In this document: positions 43,563 to 52,195 of the stretch, in pieces | How positions within the stretch are numbered: the stretch's first letter is position 1 | Layout of the letters: the number at the start of each line of letters is the position of its first letter | DNA from: Butyricicoccus_B sp017886875 | GTDB taxonomy: Bacteria; Bacillota; Clostridia; Oscillospirales; Butyricicoccaceae | DNA length: 64,000 nucleotides | Assembly: GCA_963931655.1 (NCBI GenBank) | Contig: OZ007036.1 | Span: 558,001-622,000, forward strand | Reading direction: 5' to 3' | Translations under genes and position numbers: made by a program | The notes under the pieces: generated by a model | The model's database searches: none | What the model was told of the DNA's origin: nothing | The model's input: only the letters and a program-made list of their open reading frames with translations

Positions 43563-45008
43563 ATGGATTACAAAATTAAAGGCTATAAGCCTGAAAAGCT
43601 ATTTAACTTTTTTGAAGATATTTGTGCCATTCCTCATGGCTCAGGTAATGAAAAAGCGTTAAGTGATTTTCTTGTAGAGTTTGCAAAAAAGCGAGGTCTT
43701 GAAGTTTACCAAGACAATAGCTTAAATGTTATTATTAAAAAGCCTGCTTGTGTTGGCTATGAAAATGCACCAACCGTTATGTTACAAGGTCATATTGATA
43801 TGGTTTGTGAAAAACTTGCAAGCGTTGACCATGATTTTGAAAAAGATGGTTTAGATTTAGTGGTTGAAAATGGTGTACTTCGTGCAAATGGTACTACTTT
43901 AGGTGCAGATAATGGTGTTGCTGTTGCTCTTATGATGACCGTTCTTGATGATGATACTATTAAGCACCCTGCTTTAGAATGTGTATTTACAACTGAAGAA
44001 GAAGTCGGTTTAAACGGTGCTAATACACTTGATAAGTCTATGCTTAATGCTAAAATTATGATTAATATGGACTCTGAAGAAGAAGGTGTTGGCACTGTAA
44101 GCTGTGCAGGCGGTATGCGTTACTCTATGTTTAAAAACGCTGAGAGAGAACAAAGCACAGGTTATATATTAACTCTTGCTATTCATGGACTTTTAGGCGG
44201 TCACTCTGGCATGGATATTGATAAAGAGCGTGTAAATGCTATTAAACTTATGGGCAGAGTTGTAAATAATATTTCAAAACAAGCTAAGCTTATATCTTTT
44301 ACTGGCGGTACTAAGGATAATGCAATCCCTCGTGAATGTAATGCTAAGCTTTTATTTATAGATAAAGCTGAAGCTGACAATGCTGTGACTGCTTTAAAAG
44401 TTATATCTGATGAGCTTAACGCTGAAATTCACCCAACTGAACCTAATTTTGTGCTTAATTTTGAGCTTTCAAATGACGCACAAACCGCAAGTACCCTTTG
44501 TAATGCTAAAAGCTTTATAAATGCAATTTGCTTAGCACCAAATGGCGTAAGACGTAAAAATCCTAATCAGGGTAATTTTGTTGTAACTTCTTTAAATCTT
44601 GGTATTGCAGACACTGAATGTCAGCCAATGCGTATTGTTTTTGCACCTCGTAGCTCTGTAAATTCTCTGCAAGAGGATACTGTTCAAATGCTAGATATGC
44701 TTGCTGATACTTTTGGCTTTGAAACTCAAATTGCTGGCAGATATCCTGGCTGGGCATTTTCTGAAGTTTCCCCTATTCGTGAAGCTTTCTGCAATAGCTA
44801 TAAAAAATTATTTAATAAAGATATGAAAATAGAAGCTATTCATGCAGGTCTTGAATGTGGTTTATTCTGTGATGCTATGGAGGGACTTGATGCCATAGCT
44901 GTTGGCCCTACCCTTTGCGATGTTCATACACCAGATGAACATTTAATCCTTGATTCTTTTGAAAGATTTTATATATTGCTTACAGATGTACTTGCAAGCC
45001 TATCATAA
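43563..45008 (+). CDS. pepD: aminoacyl-histidine dipeptidase (M20C)
   Basis: A 481-residue cytosolic dipeptidase of the PepD family that cleaves Xaa-His and many other dipeptides. Zinc-site motifs are QGHIDMVCE (His and Asp), LGADNGVA (bridging Asp), TTEEEVGLNGA (catalytic Glu pair), NMDSEE and the late AIHAGLECG (His). The lid domain begins LAIHGLLGGHSGMDI. AAAGGAG precedes the ATG. It is followed by an oligopeptide transporter gene, a sensible pairing of uptake with hydrolysis. Confidence 0.95.
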   Translation: MDYKIKGYKPEKLFNFFEDICAIPHGSGNEKALSDFLVEFAKKRGLEVYQDNSLNVIIKKPACVGYENAPTVMLQGHIDMVCEKLASVDHDFEKDGLDLVVENGVLRANGTTLGADNGVAVALMMTVLDDDTIKHPALECVFTTEEEVGLNGANTLDKSMLNAKIMINMDSEEEGVGTVSCAGGMRYSMFKNAEREQSTGYILTLAIHGLLGGHSGMDIDKERVNAIKLMGRVVNNISKQAKLISFTGGTKDNAIPRECNAKLLFIDKAEADNAVTALKVISDELNAEIHPTEPNFVLNFELSNDAQTASTLCNAKSFINAICLAPNGVRRKNPNQGNFVVTSLNLGIADTECQPMRIVFAPRSSVNSLQEDTVQMLDMLADTFGFETQIAGRYPGWAFSEVSPIREAFCNSYKKLFNKDMKIEAIHAGLECGLFCDAMEGLDAIAVGPTLCDVHTPDEHLILDSFERFYILLTDVLASLS

Positions 45009-45083
45009 TTTTTTTGTTAGGTTTTAAGCATTTTAGGCGAATATTTTGGTTATTTTACCCCTTTCCTTTAGTCTGAAAAATTG

Positions 45084-45089
45084 CTATAA
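45084..45089 (+). promoter_or_regulatory. -10 box before the OPT transporter gene
   Basis: TATAAT preceded by GC; no convincing -35 is present at 17 bases. It lies 59 bp before the ATG. Confidence 0.5.
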
Positions 45090-45147
45090 TGTTAACTTGT
45101 TAGCTCTTAGTGGGTGAAAAAAGATAAAAAGAAAGGATTGTAGACTT

Positions 45148-47040
45148 ATGTCTAACAAAAACAACGATTTTAAGCCTTATATTCCGGCTAATCGTGTTGT
45201 GCCTGAGTTTACCGTTACTTCAATACTTATCGGTATTGTGCTTGCGATTGTCTTTGGTGCAGCAAACGCTTATTTAGGTCTGCGTGTTGGTATGACTATT
45301 TCTGCGTCTATTCCAGCAGCAGTTCTTTCTATGGGTATTATTCGTATTATCCTTCGTCGTAATTCTATTCTGGAAAACAACCTTGTGCAAACTATCGGTT
45401 CTGCTGGTGAATCTGTGGCTGCTGGTGCTATATTTACGCTACCTGCTCTATTCTTATGGGCAAAAGACGGCGTAATTTCTATGCCTAGCATGATTACTAT
45501 TTTCCTAGTTGCTACTTTTGGTGGTATTCTAGGTGTAATCTTTATGATTCCTCTGCGTCAAGCTCTGATTGTTGAAGAACATGGTGTACTTCCTTTCCCT
45601 GAAGGTACTGCCTGTGCAGAAGTTCTTCTAGCTGGTGAAGAAGGTGGCAGCAAGGCTGGCACTGTATTTGCAGGTCTTGGCATTTCAGCTATTTACAAGC
45701 TACTTGCTGACGGCTTTAAATTCTTCCCTAGCGAAATCGGTTATGATATTGAGAGCTATAAGGGTTCTTCTGTAGGTGTTCAAGTTTTACCTGCTCTTGT
45801 TGGTGTAGGTTATATCTGTGGTCCTAAAATTTCTAGCTATCTATTTGCAGGTGGTGCTTTAAGCTGGCTAGTTATTATGCCAATGATTGCACTATTTGGC
45901 GGTGATGCTGTAATTTTCCCAGCTACCGACCCTATTTCTGCTATGGCTCCTGGTGATATCTGGGGTTCTTATGTAAAGTATATTGGTGCTGGTGCAGTTG
46001 CTACTGGTGGTGTATTAAGTCTTATTAAAAGTTTCCCACTTATTATCCGCACATTTAAGCAAGCTATGGGTAGCATGGCTAAAAACAGAACTTCTTCTTC
46101 TCTGCGTACTGAGCAAGACCTTCCTATGTCTGCACTGCTTGTTGTAATGCTTGTTATTGCGGTTGCTATTTGGCTACTTCCTGCATTCCCTGTTACATTT
46201 ATCGGTGCTTTAATTGTAGTTGTATTTGGTTTCTTCTTTGCAACCGTTTCTTCTCGTATGGTAGGTCTAATCGGTTCTTCTAACAACCCTGTTTCTGGTA
46301 TGGCTATCGCTACAATCATTATCACCACTCTGATTTTAAAGGGTACTGGTACAACTGGTGCACTGGGTATGACTGGTGCTATTACAATCGGTGGTATTAT
46401 TTGTGTTATAGCAGCTATTGCCGGTGACTGCTCTCAGGACCTCAAAACAGGTTTCATTCTTGGTGCTACTCCTAAGAAACAGCAGCTAGCTGAAATGATT
46501 GGTGTTATTACTTCTGCTGCTGCAATTGGTCCTGTACTTTATCTGCTTGATAATGCTTGGGGTTACGGTGGTGCAGAAATTCCTGCTCCACAAGCTACCA
46601 TGATGAGAATGCTTGTAGAAGGTATTATGAATGCTGAGCTTCCATGGGCTTTAATTTTAATTGGTGTATTTATTGCACTTGTTATTGAAGTTCTTAATGT
46701 TCCAGTAATGCCATTTGCTGTTGGTATGTATCTACCATTTAGCCTAAGTGTTGGCATTATGGCTGGTGGTATTGTTCGTTTCTTTGTTGAACGTCGTAAG
46801 AATGTATCTGATGATGACCGCAAGGAAGGTATTGAACGTGGTACTCTTTACACCTCTGGTCTGATTGCTGGTGAAGGTTTAATGGGTATAGCTCTTGCAG
46901 CTCTTGCAGCATTAAATATAAATATTGATTTATCTGAAAAGTTATTTAGCATTGGCAAAATTGGCGGTTTAGTTATGTTCGCTTTACTGCTTGCATCTCT
47001 TGCTTATGTTTGTGTAAACACCAAAAAGAAAAGCAAATAA
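45148..47040 (+). CDS. OPT family oligopeptide transporter
   Basis: A 630-residue membrane protein with about 15 helices, matching the bacterial OPT family that imports small peptides with protons. The opening TVTSILIGIVLAIVFGAANAYLGLRVGMTISASIPAAVLS and the PFPEGTACAEVL and GCxCD-like AGDCSQDLKTG segments are characteristic. AAAGGA precedes the ATG. Codon use is strongly biased, suggesting high expression. A PqqD-like pair follows after a terminator. Confidence 0.93.
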   Translation: MSNKNNDFKPYIPANRVVPEFTVTSILIGIVLAIVFGAANAYLGLRVGMTISASIPAAVLSMGIIRIILRRNSILENNLVQTIGSAGESVAAGAIFTLPALFLWAKDGVISMPSMITIFLVATFGGILGVIFMIPLRQALIVEEHGVLPFPEGTACAEVLLAGEEGGSKAGTVFAGLGISAIYKLLADGFKFFPSEIGYDIESYKGSSVGVQVLPALVGVGYICGPKISSYLFAGGALSWLVIMPMIALFGGDAVIFPATDPISAMAPGDIWGSYVKYIGAGAVATGGVLSLIKSFPLIIRTFKQAMGSMAKNRTSSSLRTEQDLPMSALLVVMLVIAVAIWLLPAFPVTFIGALIVVVFGFFFATVSSRMVGLIGSSNNPVSGMAIATIIITTLILKGTGTTGALGMTGAITIGGIICVIAAIAGDCSQDLKTGFILGATPKKQQLAEMIGVITSAAAIGPVLYLLDNAWGYGGAEIPAPQATMMRMLVEGIMNAELPWALILIGVFIALVIEVLNVPVMPFAVGMYLPFSLSVGIMAGGIVRFFVERRKNVSDDDRKEGIERGTLYTSGLIAGEGLMGIALAALAALNINIDLSEKLFSIGKIGGLVMFALLLASLAYVCVNTKKKSK

Positions 47041-47048
47041 TAATTTAA

Positions 47049-47085
47049 AGCCTGCCCCTTGATTTTATTGGGCAGGCTATTTTTT
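47049..47085 (+). terminator. terminator after the OPT gene
   Basis: A 9-bp GC-rich stem (AGCCTGCCC / GGGCAGGCT) followed by ATTTTTT, 17 bp before the PqqD-like start. Confidence 0.92.
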
Positions 47086-47101
47086 AAGAAAGGTTTATAT
47101 T

Positions 47102-47443
47102 ATGAAAAATAATAATTATCTGGATTTAATACCTGTTAAAAACCCAGATTATGATTTTACAACAGATGAAAATGGAATTGTAACTGTAAATAAAGAATGG
47201 ACTGGCTTTTATAGTAAAATTGCACAGCGTTTTTTTAAAAAACCTCGTGTAAGTCAAATTAAACTTGATAAAGAAGGTAGTTTTATATGGCTTAATATAG
47301 ATGGTGAAAGAAATGTGCATGAAATCTCTAAAATTTTATTAGAGCATGAACCAAATATGGAAAAAGCACTTTCCAGACTTATAAAATTTTTAGAAATACT
47401 TCATGACCATAAGTTTATCACTTGGAAAGGTGAAAATAAATGA
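47102..47443 (+). CDS. PqqD-like (RiPP recognition element) protein
   Basis: A 113-residue protein. Residues about 15-95 match the PqqD fold: an N-terminal beta hairpin (ENGIVTVNKEWTGFYSKIAQRFFKK), then LDKEGSFIWLNIDGERNVHEISKIL with winged-helix helices, ending in LEILHDHKFI. PqqD-like domains bind leader peptides for radical-SAM or other peptide-modifying enzymes. None is encoded here, nor is a precursor peptide recognised. The next gene overlaps by 4 bases. A free-standing role is possible. Confidence 0.8.
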   Translation: MKNNNYLDLIPVKNPDYDFTTDENGIVTVNKEWTGFYSKIAQRFFKKPRVSQIKLDKEGSFIWLNIDGERNVHEISKILLEHEPNMEKALSRLIKFLEILHDHKFITWKGENK

Positions 47444-47790
47444 GTTATTTAGAATATTTACCTTATGTATTTTTATTTGCAATAGCCACTATGATAATTT
47501 ATGGCTGGGGGCTTTATAAATCCCAAAATGCCGCAATGGACGATAGTAAACTACTTTATTCTAAAGGTGTTAGTAAGATTTTATCTGAGCTAAAGAAAAA
47601 GGATAAACTAACAAGAGCTGAACTTATAAAACTTGTGACTGGACTTCAAACAAAACGACCTTTTTCAAAAAATAAAATAGTTGTAACCGAGCCTGAAAGC
47701 TTTGCTGATACAGTCATACAATATATGATAACACAAAAAATGATTGAAAAAATAACAGAGCAAGGTGTAAACTACTATGTTAAAAAATAA
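47440..47790 (+). CDS. single-pass membrane protein of unknown function
   Basis: A 116-residue protein with one N-terminal membrane helix (about residues 6-24, YLPYVFLFAIATMIIYGWG) and a basic cytoplasmic part resembling a winged-helix (KLTRAELIKLVTGLQ ... ADTVIQYMITQKMIEKI). I do not recognise the family. Its ATGA overlap with the PqqD-like gene implies that the two act together, probably at the membrane. Confidence 0.72.
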   Translation: MSYLEYLPYVFLFAIATMIIYGWGLYKSQNAAMDDSKLLYSKGVSKILSELKKKDKLTRAELIKLVTGLQTKRPFSKNKIVVTEPESFADTVIQYMITQKMIEKITEQGVNYYVKK

Positions 47791-47792
47791 AT

Positions 47793-47841
47793 TACACCCC
47801 AAATTACTGAAAATAATCAGCAGTTTGGGGTGTATATTTTT
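47793..47841 (+). terminator. terminator after the PqqD-like pair
   Basis: An 11-bp perfect outer stem (TACACCCCAAA / TTTGGGGTGTA) with inner CTG/CAG pairing, then a T-rich tail. Confidence 0.85.
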
Positions 47842-47846
47842 ATTTA

Positions 47847-47999
47847 TTATTTAACACAGAAAGAATTGCAGTCTACACACTGGCACTGTGTTGGGTTTGC
47901 CTCATGTGTTCCGATTGATACGGTGTTTAATGAACAATAACCACTTGCACAATGGTTTGCACACTGACTTACACTACAACGAATTGCTTTGTTTTCCAT
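47847..47999 (-). CDS. DUF1540 cysteine-rich small protein
   Basis: A 50-residue protein with eight Cys in the DUF1540 pattern (IRCSVSQCANHCASGYCSLNTVSIG ... QCQCVDCNSFCV). The arrangement suggests a small metal-binding knot. The start at 47999 follows AGGAGG. It diverges from the rubrerythrin gene. No function is assigned to the family. Confidence 0.88.
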   Translation of the reverse strand: MENKAIRCSVSQCANHCASGYCSLNTVSIGTHEANPTQCQCVDCNSFCVK

Positions 48000-48078
48000 A
48001 ATAAGAAACCTCCTTTGTGATTGTATATTTATCATTCCCTGTTTTAAAATTTCTATTCAGGATATAATAAATTTATGC

Positions 48079-48131
48079 TTGACTTATTTAAATAAAAAGT
48101 GTATTATATAAATAAGAATTATTATCATTCT
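48079..48131 (+). promoter_or_regulatory. rubrerythrin 1 promoter with Fur/PerR-like site
   Basis: TTGACT (48079-48084) and TATTAT (48102-48107) are 17 bases apart. Just downstream AGAAT-N7-ATTCT (48115-48131, centre TATTATC) resembles the A/T-rich dyads bound by Fur-family repressors. PerR control of rubrerythrins is known in clostridia; here it is inferred. Confidence 0.7.
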
Positions 48132-48159
48132 AATTTATAAGTTCAGGAGGAATTTTATC

Positions 48160-48702
48160 ATGGCTAATTTAAAAGGCTCTAAAACTGAAGCAAATTTACT
48201 CGCTGCTTTTGCAGGTGAATCCCAAGCTCGCAATAAGTACACTTATTATGCATCTAAAGCAAAGAAGGACGGCTATGTACAAATTGCCTCTATCTTTGAA
48301 GAAACCGCAAAAAATGAACAGGAACACGCTAAAATCTGGTTTAAACTTTTGCATGATGGTCAAATTCCATCTACTATTGAAAATCTAAAAGACGCTGCTG
48401 CTGGTGAAAACTACGAGTGGACTGATATGTATGCTACTTTTGCTAAAGAAGCTCGTGAAGAAGGTTTTGACCATATTGCTTTTCTATTTGAAGAAGTTGG
48501 CAAAATCGAGAAAGAACATGAAGAACGTTATCGCAAGTTACTTGCAAATGTTGAAGGCGGTCTTGTATTCTCAAGAGATGGCGATATGATTTGGCAGTGC
48601 TCCAACTGTGGTCATATTCATGTAGGTCAAAAAGCTCCTGAGGTTTGCCCTGTTTGTGCTCACCCACAAGCTTACTTCCAGATTAAAGCTGAAAATTACT
48701 AA
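48160..48702 (+). CDS. rubrerythrin 1
   Basis: A 180-residue peroxide reductase. The di-iron ferritin-like domain (residues 1-140) carries Glu ligands in AFAGESQARNKYTYYA, ETAKNEQEHAKIWF and FEEVGKIEKEHEERY. The C-terminal rubredoxin domain (about 147-180) has CSNCGH and CPVCAHP iron knuckles. AGGAGG precedes the ATG. Expression is probably induced by peroxide through the dyad upstream. A second, divergent copy lies at 51586. Confidence 0.96.
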   Translation: MANLKGSKTEANLLAAFAGESQARNKYTYYASKAKKDGYVQIASIFEETAKNEQEHAKIWFKLLHDGQIPSTIENLKDAAAGENYEWTDMYATFAKEAREEGFDHIAFLFEEVGKIEKEHEERYRKLLANVEGGLVFSRDGDMIWQCSNCGHIHVGQKAPEVCPVCAHPQAYFQIKAENY

Positions 48703-48717
48703 TAATAAACACATTGT

Positions 48718-48750
48718 GCCACTTGATTTTTACATATCAAGTGGCTTTTT
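48718..48750 (+). terminator. terminator after rubrerythrin 1
   Basis: A 10-bp perfect stem (GCCACTTGAT / ATCAAGTGGC, 8-nt loop) followed by five T residues. Confidence 0.9.
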
Positions 48751-48820
48751 ATATCTTGTCACAATCTGTTATTTTGTTTATAATTAAGTAGAATAAAAAA
48801 ATAATCTAGCAGGTGAAAAA

Positions 48821-49675
48821 ATGGCAAAATACAAAATTTTAGCTCTTGACCTTGATGGTACTCTACTTAACAAAGAAAGTATGCTTCCAGAAGAAAACAA
48901 AATCGCTGTAAGACAGGCTCAACAAGCAGGTGTGCAAATTGTATTATGCACAGGAAGAAACCCTATAGAAGCTAAAATGTTTTCTGATAAACTTTTAGCT
49001 CCAGCTGATTGGCTTATAACAGCAAATGGTGCGTATATCTGCAAACCAGATTTAACACAAAATATATTTGCTGAGTATCTATCAAATGATGATTGCAGAC
49101 TGCTTTTAGATGTTTGTAAAGAATATGATACTGACCCTTGTCTTTATGATGATGCCCAGTTATATTATGGTAATGCATTTAAACGTTTTTTTAAAGAATT
49201 AAATATTCGAAGAAATATGAACGCTAAAACCGAACGTAGTCATTCAACATTTATTGGAACTGATGAAGAATGGGAAAAACTTTTACAAACAAATCAAAAA
49301 CCATTTATTAAATCTATCTTATATCATGATAATCCTAAATCTGTTGATAAAATTATAGAAAAACTAGAGTCAACTGGACGCTTTGAGCTTGCACCATCAG
49401 TTTTATTTGGCGGACTTATGAAAAACGTCGAAATAAACTGTAAAGGTGTACATAAGGGTAATGGTCTTAAAAAACTTACAGAACATCTTGGTTTTACAAT
49501 GAATGATGTTATGGCTTTGGGAGATAGCGATAATGATTTAACTATGCTTGAAATGAGTGGGCTTGGCATTGCAATGGGTAATGCAGAAGAATATATAAAA
49601 GAAAGTGCAGATGAATGCACACTAACAAATATTGAATTTGGCGTTGCTCATTCAATTAAACAGCATTTACTGTAA
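48821..49675 (+). CDS. Cof-type HAD phosphatase
   Basis: A 284-residue HAD hydrolase of the Cof/IIB class, which dephosphorylates sugar phosphates, FMN or related compounds. Motif I is LALDLDGTLLN (Asp nucleophile), motif II CTGRN, and motif IV MALGDSDNDLTML. The cap between about 85 and 195 is the C2B type. AGGTG precedes the ATG. Substrates of this class cannot be deduced from sequence. Confidence 0.92.
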   Translation: MAKYKILALDLDGTLLNKESMLPEENKIAVRQAQQAGVQIVLCTGRNPIEAKMFSDKLLAPADWLITANGAYICKPDLTQNIFAEYLSNDDCRLLLDVCKEYDTDPCLYDDAQLYYGNAFKRFFKELNIRRNMNAKTERSHSTFIGTDEEWEKLLQTNQKPFIKSILYHDNPKSVDKIIEKLESTGRFELAPSVLFGGLMKNVEINCKGVHKGNGLKKLTEHLGFTMNDVMALGDSDNDLTMLEMSGLGIAMGNAEEYIKESADECTLTNIEFGVAHSIKQHLL

Positions 49676-49681
49676 GAAAAT

Positions 49682-49712
49682 AACCACCGATATAAAATCG
49701 GTGGTTTTAATT
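49682..49712 (+). terminator. bidirectional terminator
   Basis: A 10-bp perfect stem (AACCACCGAT / ATCGGTGGTT, 5-nt loop) followed by TT and T-rich sequence, directly before the end of the convergent cyclase gene. Confidence 0.88.
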
Positions 49713-51347
49713 TTAATTTATAAATATGCCTGTGCAGAAAAGTGGTATTTCACCATTCCATCTAACATCAATTTTTAATACTCCAACACGTCTTATTCCA
49801 TCAATTTCCACATCATAAGGAAACTGAAATTCTTTTTCCCTATTTTCTAATAAATACTGCCATTGTTCTAAAAATTCATTTCTTTTATCGTCGGATAAGA
49901 CAACAGACCATGTGTCAAGTAGACAACAAACCATATTACTCTTAGTTTTAAGTATATCTCTTAAACTATCTGATAGATAATATATATTACCTTGCAAATC
50001 TCCCACAAAAGCATTTAGACCAAAAGAAGATTGCATCATTGATTTAAAAAATGCCTCAGAATGAAAACCATGTTCTTGCATAAAATACTCATGCACACCT
50101 ACAAGCGGTACTCCACTACGCAAACCATATGATTTATCCTTTTTTTGATTATAATATCTGCGTTTTTCTTCATACATAAGCTGGTCTGCCTGCACAATAA
50201 GATTTTCTATTTTCTCATCACAGATATCTTTCCAAATATGACCAAGTGCTATTTTAGCTTTGCTGTTCTCCATATCATTTTTTATTGAAGCAATTCTTTG
50301 TTTGACATCGTCTTTACTAATAGCACTACATATAACTACAAATTCATCTCCGCCTATGCGAAATATATCTTTTTTATCAAAATATCTACAAAGATGGTCA
50401 TAAGATTGTAAAAGTAATTTATCCCCTTCTAAATGCCCCTCTGTATCATTTGTATTTTTTAAATTCATAACATCGCCATATATAACGCCTATGCTTTTAT
50501 TTAAATCTATTTCATTAATAGAACTTTCCATTGCATAGCGATTTCCTGCACCTGTTAATCTGTCATAATAGCTTATATTAGTTAATTTTCTAAACAATTC
50601 ACGTCTATTTATTATTGATACTATAAAGCTTGCCATAATATCTTGAGGTTTTAGTATCTTATATACATCAGGACTTGTATATTTTGTATCTTCAAGGTTT
50701 TTAATAACAACACTTTTATTTTGTCTGAACTGTACATACCAATCTTCAAGCTGTTGTTCTGGTATATCAATTAAGTTTTCTATCTGTACACTTACACCGT
50801 TTGCACACCATTCATATGTATTAGCCACAAATTTAGGAGATGTTTCTTCAAAAATATATGCTCTTTCGCCTTTAAATGCCTTACCCAAATATTCAAGTAA
50901 AACCATTATTGATTTTTCTGGGCTATCCTCTGCTAGTGCCATTTTAAGTCCTTCACTTATAGCAATTTCATTATTAACAAAAGACTTAATAACTTTTTCT
51001 TGATGGTCTTGAATAGTCATATCAATTGCGATTTCCATTCTATATCTTCGATTATCTTCAATAAAAATGGTGTCTTTTAAAGCAAATTTTTTATCTATAA
51101 CAGGATTATAATATGTCCATTCATAAAACTCACCAGCTTTTATTTTATCATTGGTACATATTTCACATGGTGAATTACACCCCTGAAGCAAACTATAACA
51201 TTTTCTTCTTCTAAGCTCTTCAATTGATACATTTCCAAACATTTCACGAGCTTTACGGTTCATATATACAAGATTATATGTATCAGCATCTGAGACATAT
51301 ACAATCTCATTTAGATTTTCGTAAACCTCCCACATTTTTTCTATCAT
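49713..51347 (-). CDS. PAS-GAF(partial)-GGDEF-PAS diguanylate cyclase
   Basis: A 544-residue cytoplasmic signalling protein. An N-terminal PAS (about 5-115) has a Cys cluster (CYSLLQGCNSPCEICTND). A GAF-like part (about 125-245) follows but ends abruptly: LKPQDI joins directly to MASFIVSIINRRELFRKL, so about 40-45 residues that normally form the last GAF strands appear missing. The GGDEF domain is intact (RIGGDEFVVI), suggesting active c-di-GMP synthesis. A second PAS-like module closes the protein (about 420-544). GAGGAG precedes the ATG. Confidence 0.88.
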   Translation of the reverse strand: MIEKMWEVYENLNEIVYVSDADTYNLVYMNRKAREMFGNVSIEELRRRKCYSLLQGCNSPCEICTNDKIKAGEFYEWTYYNPVIDKKFALKDTIFIEDNRRYRMEIAIDMTIQDHQEKVIKSFVNNEIAISEGLKMALAEDSPEKSIMVLLEYLGKAFKGERAYIFEETSPKFVANTYEWCANGVSVQIENLIDIPEQQLEDWYVQFRQNKSVVIKNLEDTKYTSPDVYKILKPQDIMASFIVSIINRRELFRKLTNISYYDRLTGAGNRYAMESSINEIDLNKSIGVIYGDVMNLKNTNDTEGHLEGDKLLLQSYDHLCRYFDKKDIFRIGGDEFVVICSAISKDDVKQRIASIKNDMENSKAKIALGHIWKDICDEKIENLIVQADQLMYEEKRRYYNQKKDKSYGLRSGVPLVGVHEYFMQEHGFHSEAFFKSMMQSSFGLNAFVGDLQGNIYYLSDSLRDILKTKSNMVCCLLDTWSVVLSDDKRNEFLEQWQYLLENREKEFQFPYDVEIDGIRRVGVLKIDVRWNGEIPLFCTGIFIN

Positions 51348-51511
51348 ATGTCTCCTCTTTTCTTATATAATACAAATTTAAACTTATTCATACATAACAT
51401 ATCCTACAATACTATACCATATTTTATATTAAAATTCTATTAAAATACATATATATAATTTTACAAATAATAAATATTTATTATTTTTTTATATATTAAA
51501 CAATTTTAATA

Positions 51512-51543
51512 TTGACAAAAAAAATTATAAGATATATTATAAT
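51512..51543 (+). promoter_or_regulatory. rubrerythrin 2 promoter with overlapping dyad
   Basis: TTGACA (51512-51517) and TATTAT (51535-51540) are 17 bases apart. ATTATAA-N6-TTATAAT (51524-51543) covers the -10 box and resembles the PerR consensus half-sites. Confidence 0.7.
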
Positions 51544-51585
51544 TAAAAATAGTTATTATTCGTATTAAAAATGGAGATGATATTT

Positions 51586-52155
51586 ATGAACATTAAGGGC
51601 ACTCAAACCGAAAAAAATTTATTGGCTGCATTTACTGGTGAATCTATGGCAAGAAATAAATATCTTTTTTTTGCTGAAAAAGCTCGCAAAGAAGGAAATG
51701 ATGAAATTGCTGATTTATTTGAACGCATGGCTCAAAATGAAGGCATACATGGAAAAATGCTCTTTGAACGTTTAAATGGTGTTAAAGACTCTGCTTCTAA
51801 TTTACAAAGTGCAATCGCTGGTGAGTATGGAGAATGGACTTCTATGTATCCAAACTTTGCTCAAAAGGCTCGTGAAGAAGGTTTTGAGGAAATTGCAATG
51901 CTTTTTGATAATATTGCAAAAATCGAACAAGACCATGAATTTAGATTTATGACTGCTCTTTCTAATCTTTATGCAAAGGATAAAGCATCTAGTCCTACAG
52001 AAACACCTAAACAACAAGAAAGAACTGTAACTGCTCAAGGTTATCGTTGTGTATTCTGCGGTGCTATTTTTGAAGAACGCCCAGATGTTTGTAGTGTATG
52101 TGAAGCTATTGGTTCATTTGAACAAACTACTTATCAAAAAACTGTCTCTGAATAA
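51586..52155 (+). CDS. rubrerythrin 2
   Basis: A 189-residue rubrerythrin with di-iron ligands in AFTGESMARNKYLFFA, ERMAQNEGIHGKML and DNIAKIEQDHEFRF, a longer Ser/Thr/Gln-rich linker (about 135-153) than copy 1, and a rubredoxin domain (CVFCGA ... CSVCEA). The ATG at 51586 is used because GGAG lies 10 bases upstream; the earlier in-frame ATG is inside that region. The two rubrerythrins differ clearly in sequence and promoter. Confidence 0.94.
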   Translation: MNIKGTQTEKNLLAAFTGESMARNKYLFFAEKARKEGNDEIADLFERMAQNEGIHGKMLFERLNGVKDSASNLQSAIAGEYGEWTSMYPNFAQKAREEGFEEIAMLFDNIAKIEQDHEFRFMTALSNLYAKDKASSPTETPKQQERTVTAQGYRCVFCGAIFEERPDVCSVCEAIGSFEQTTYQKTVSE

Positions 52156-52161
52156 AAAATT

Positions 52162-52192
52162 AAACGTGCCATTTTTTTATGGCACGTTTTTT
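52162..52192 (+). terminator. terminator after rubrerythrin 2
   Basis: An 11-bp perfect stem (AAACGTGCCAT / ATGGCACGTTT) followed by T residues, just before the convergent CotH gene end. Confidence 0.9.
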
Positions 52193-52195
52193 GAT

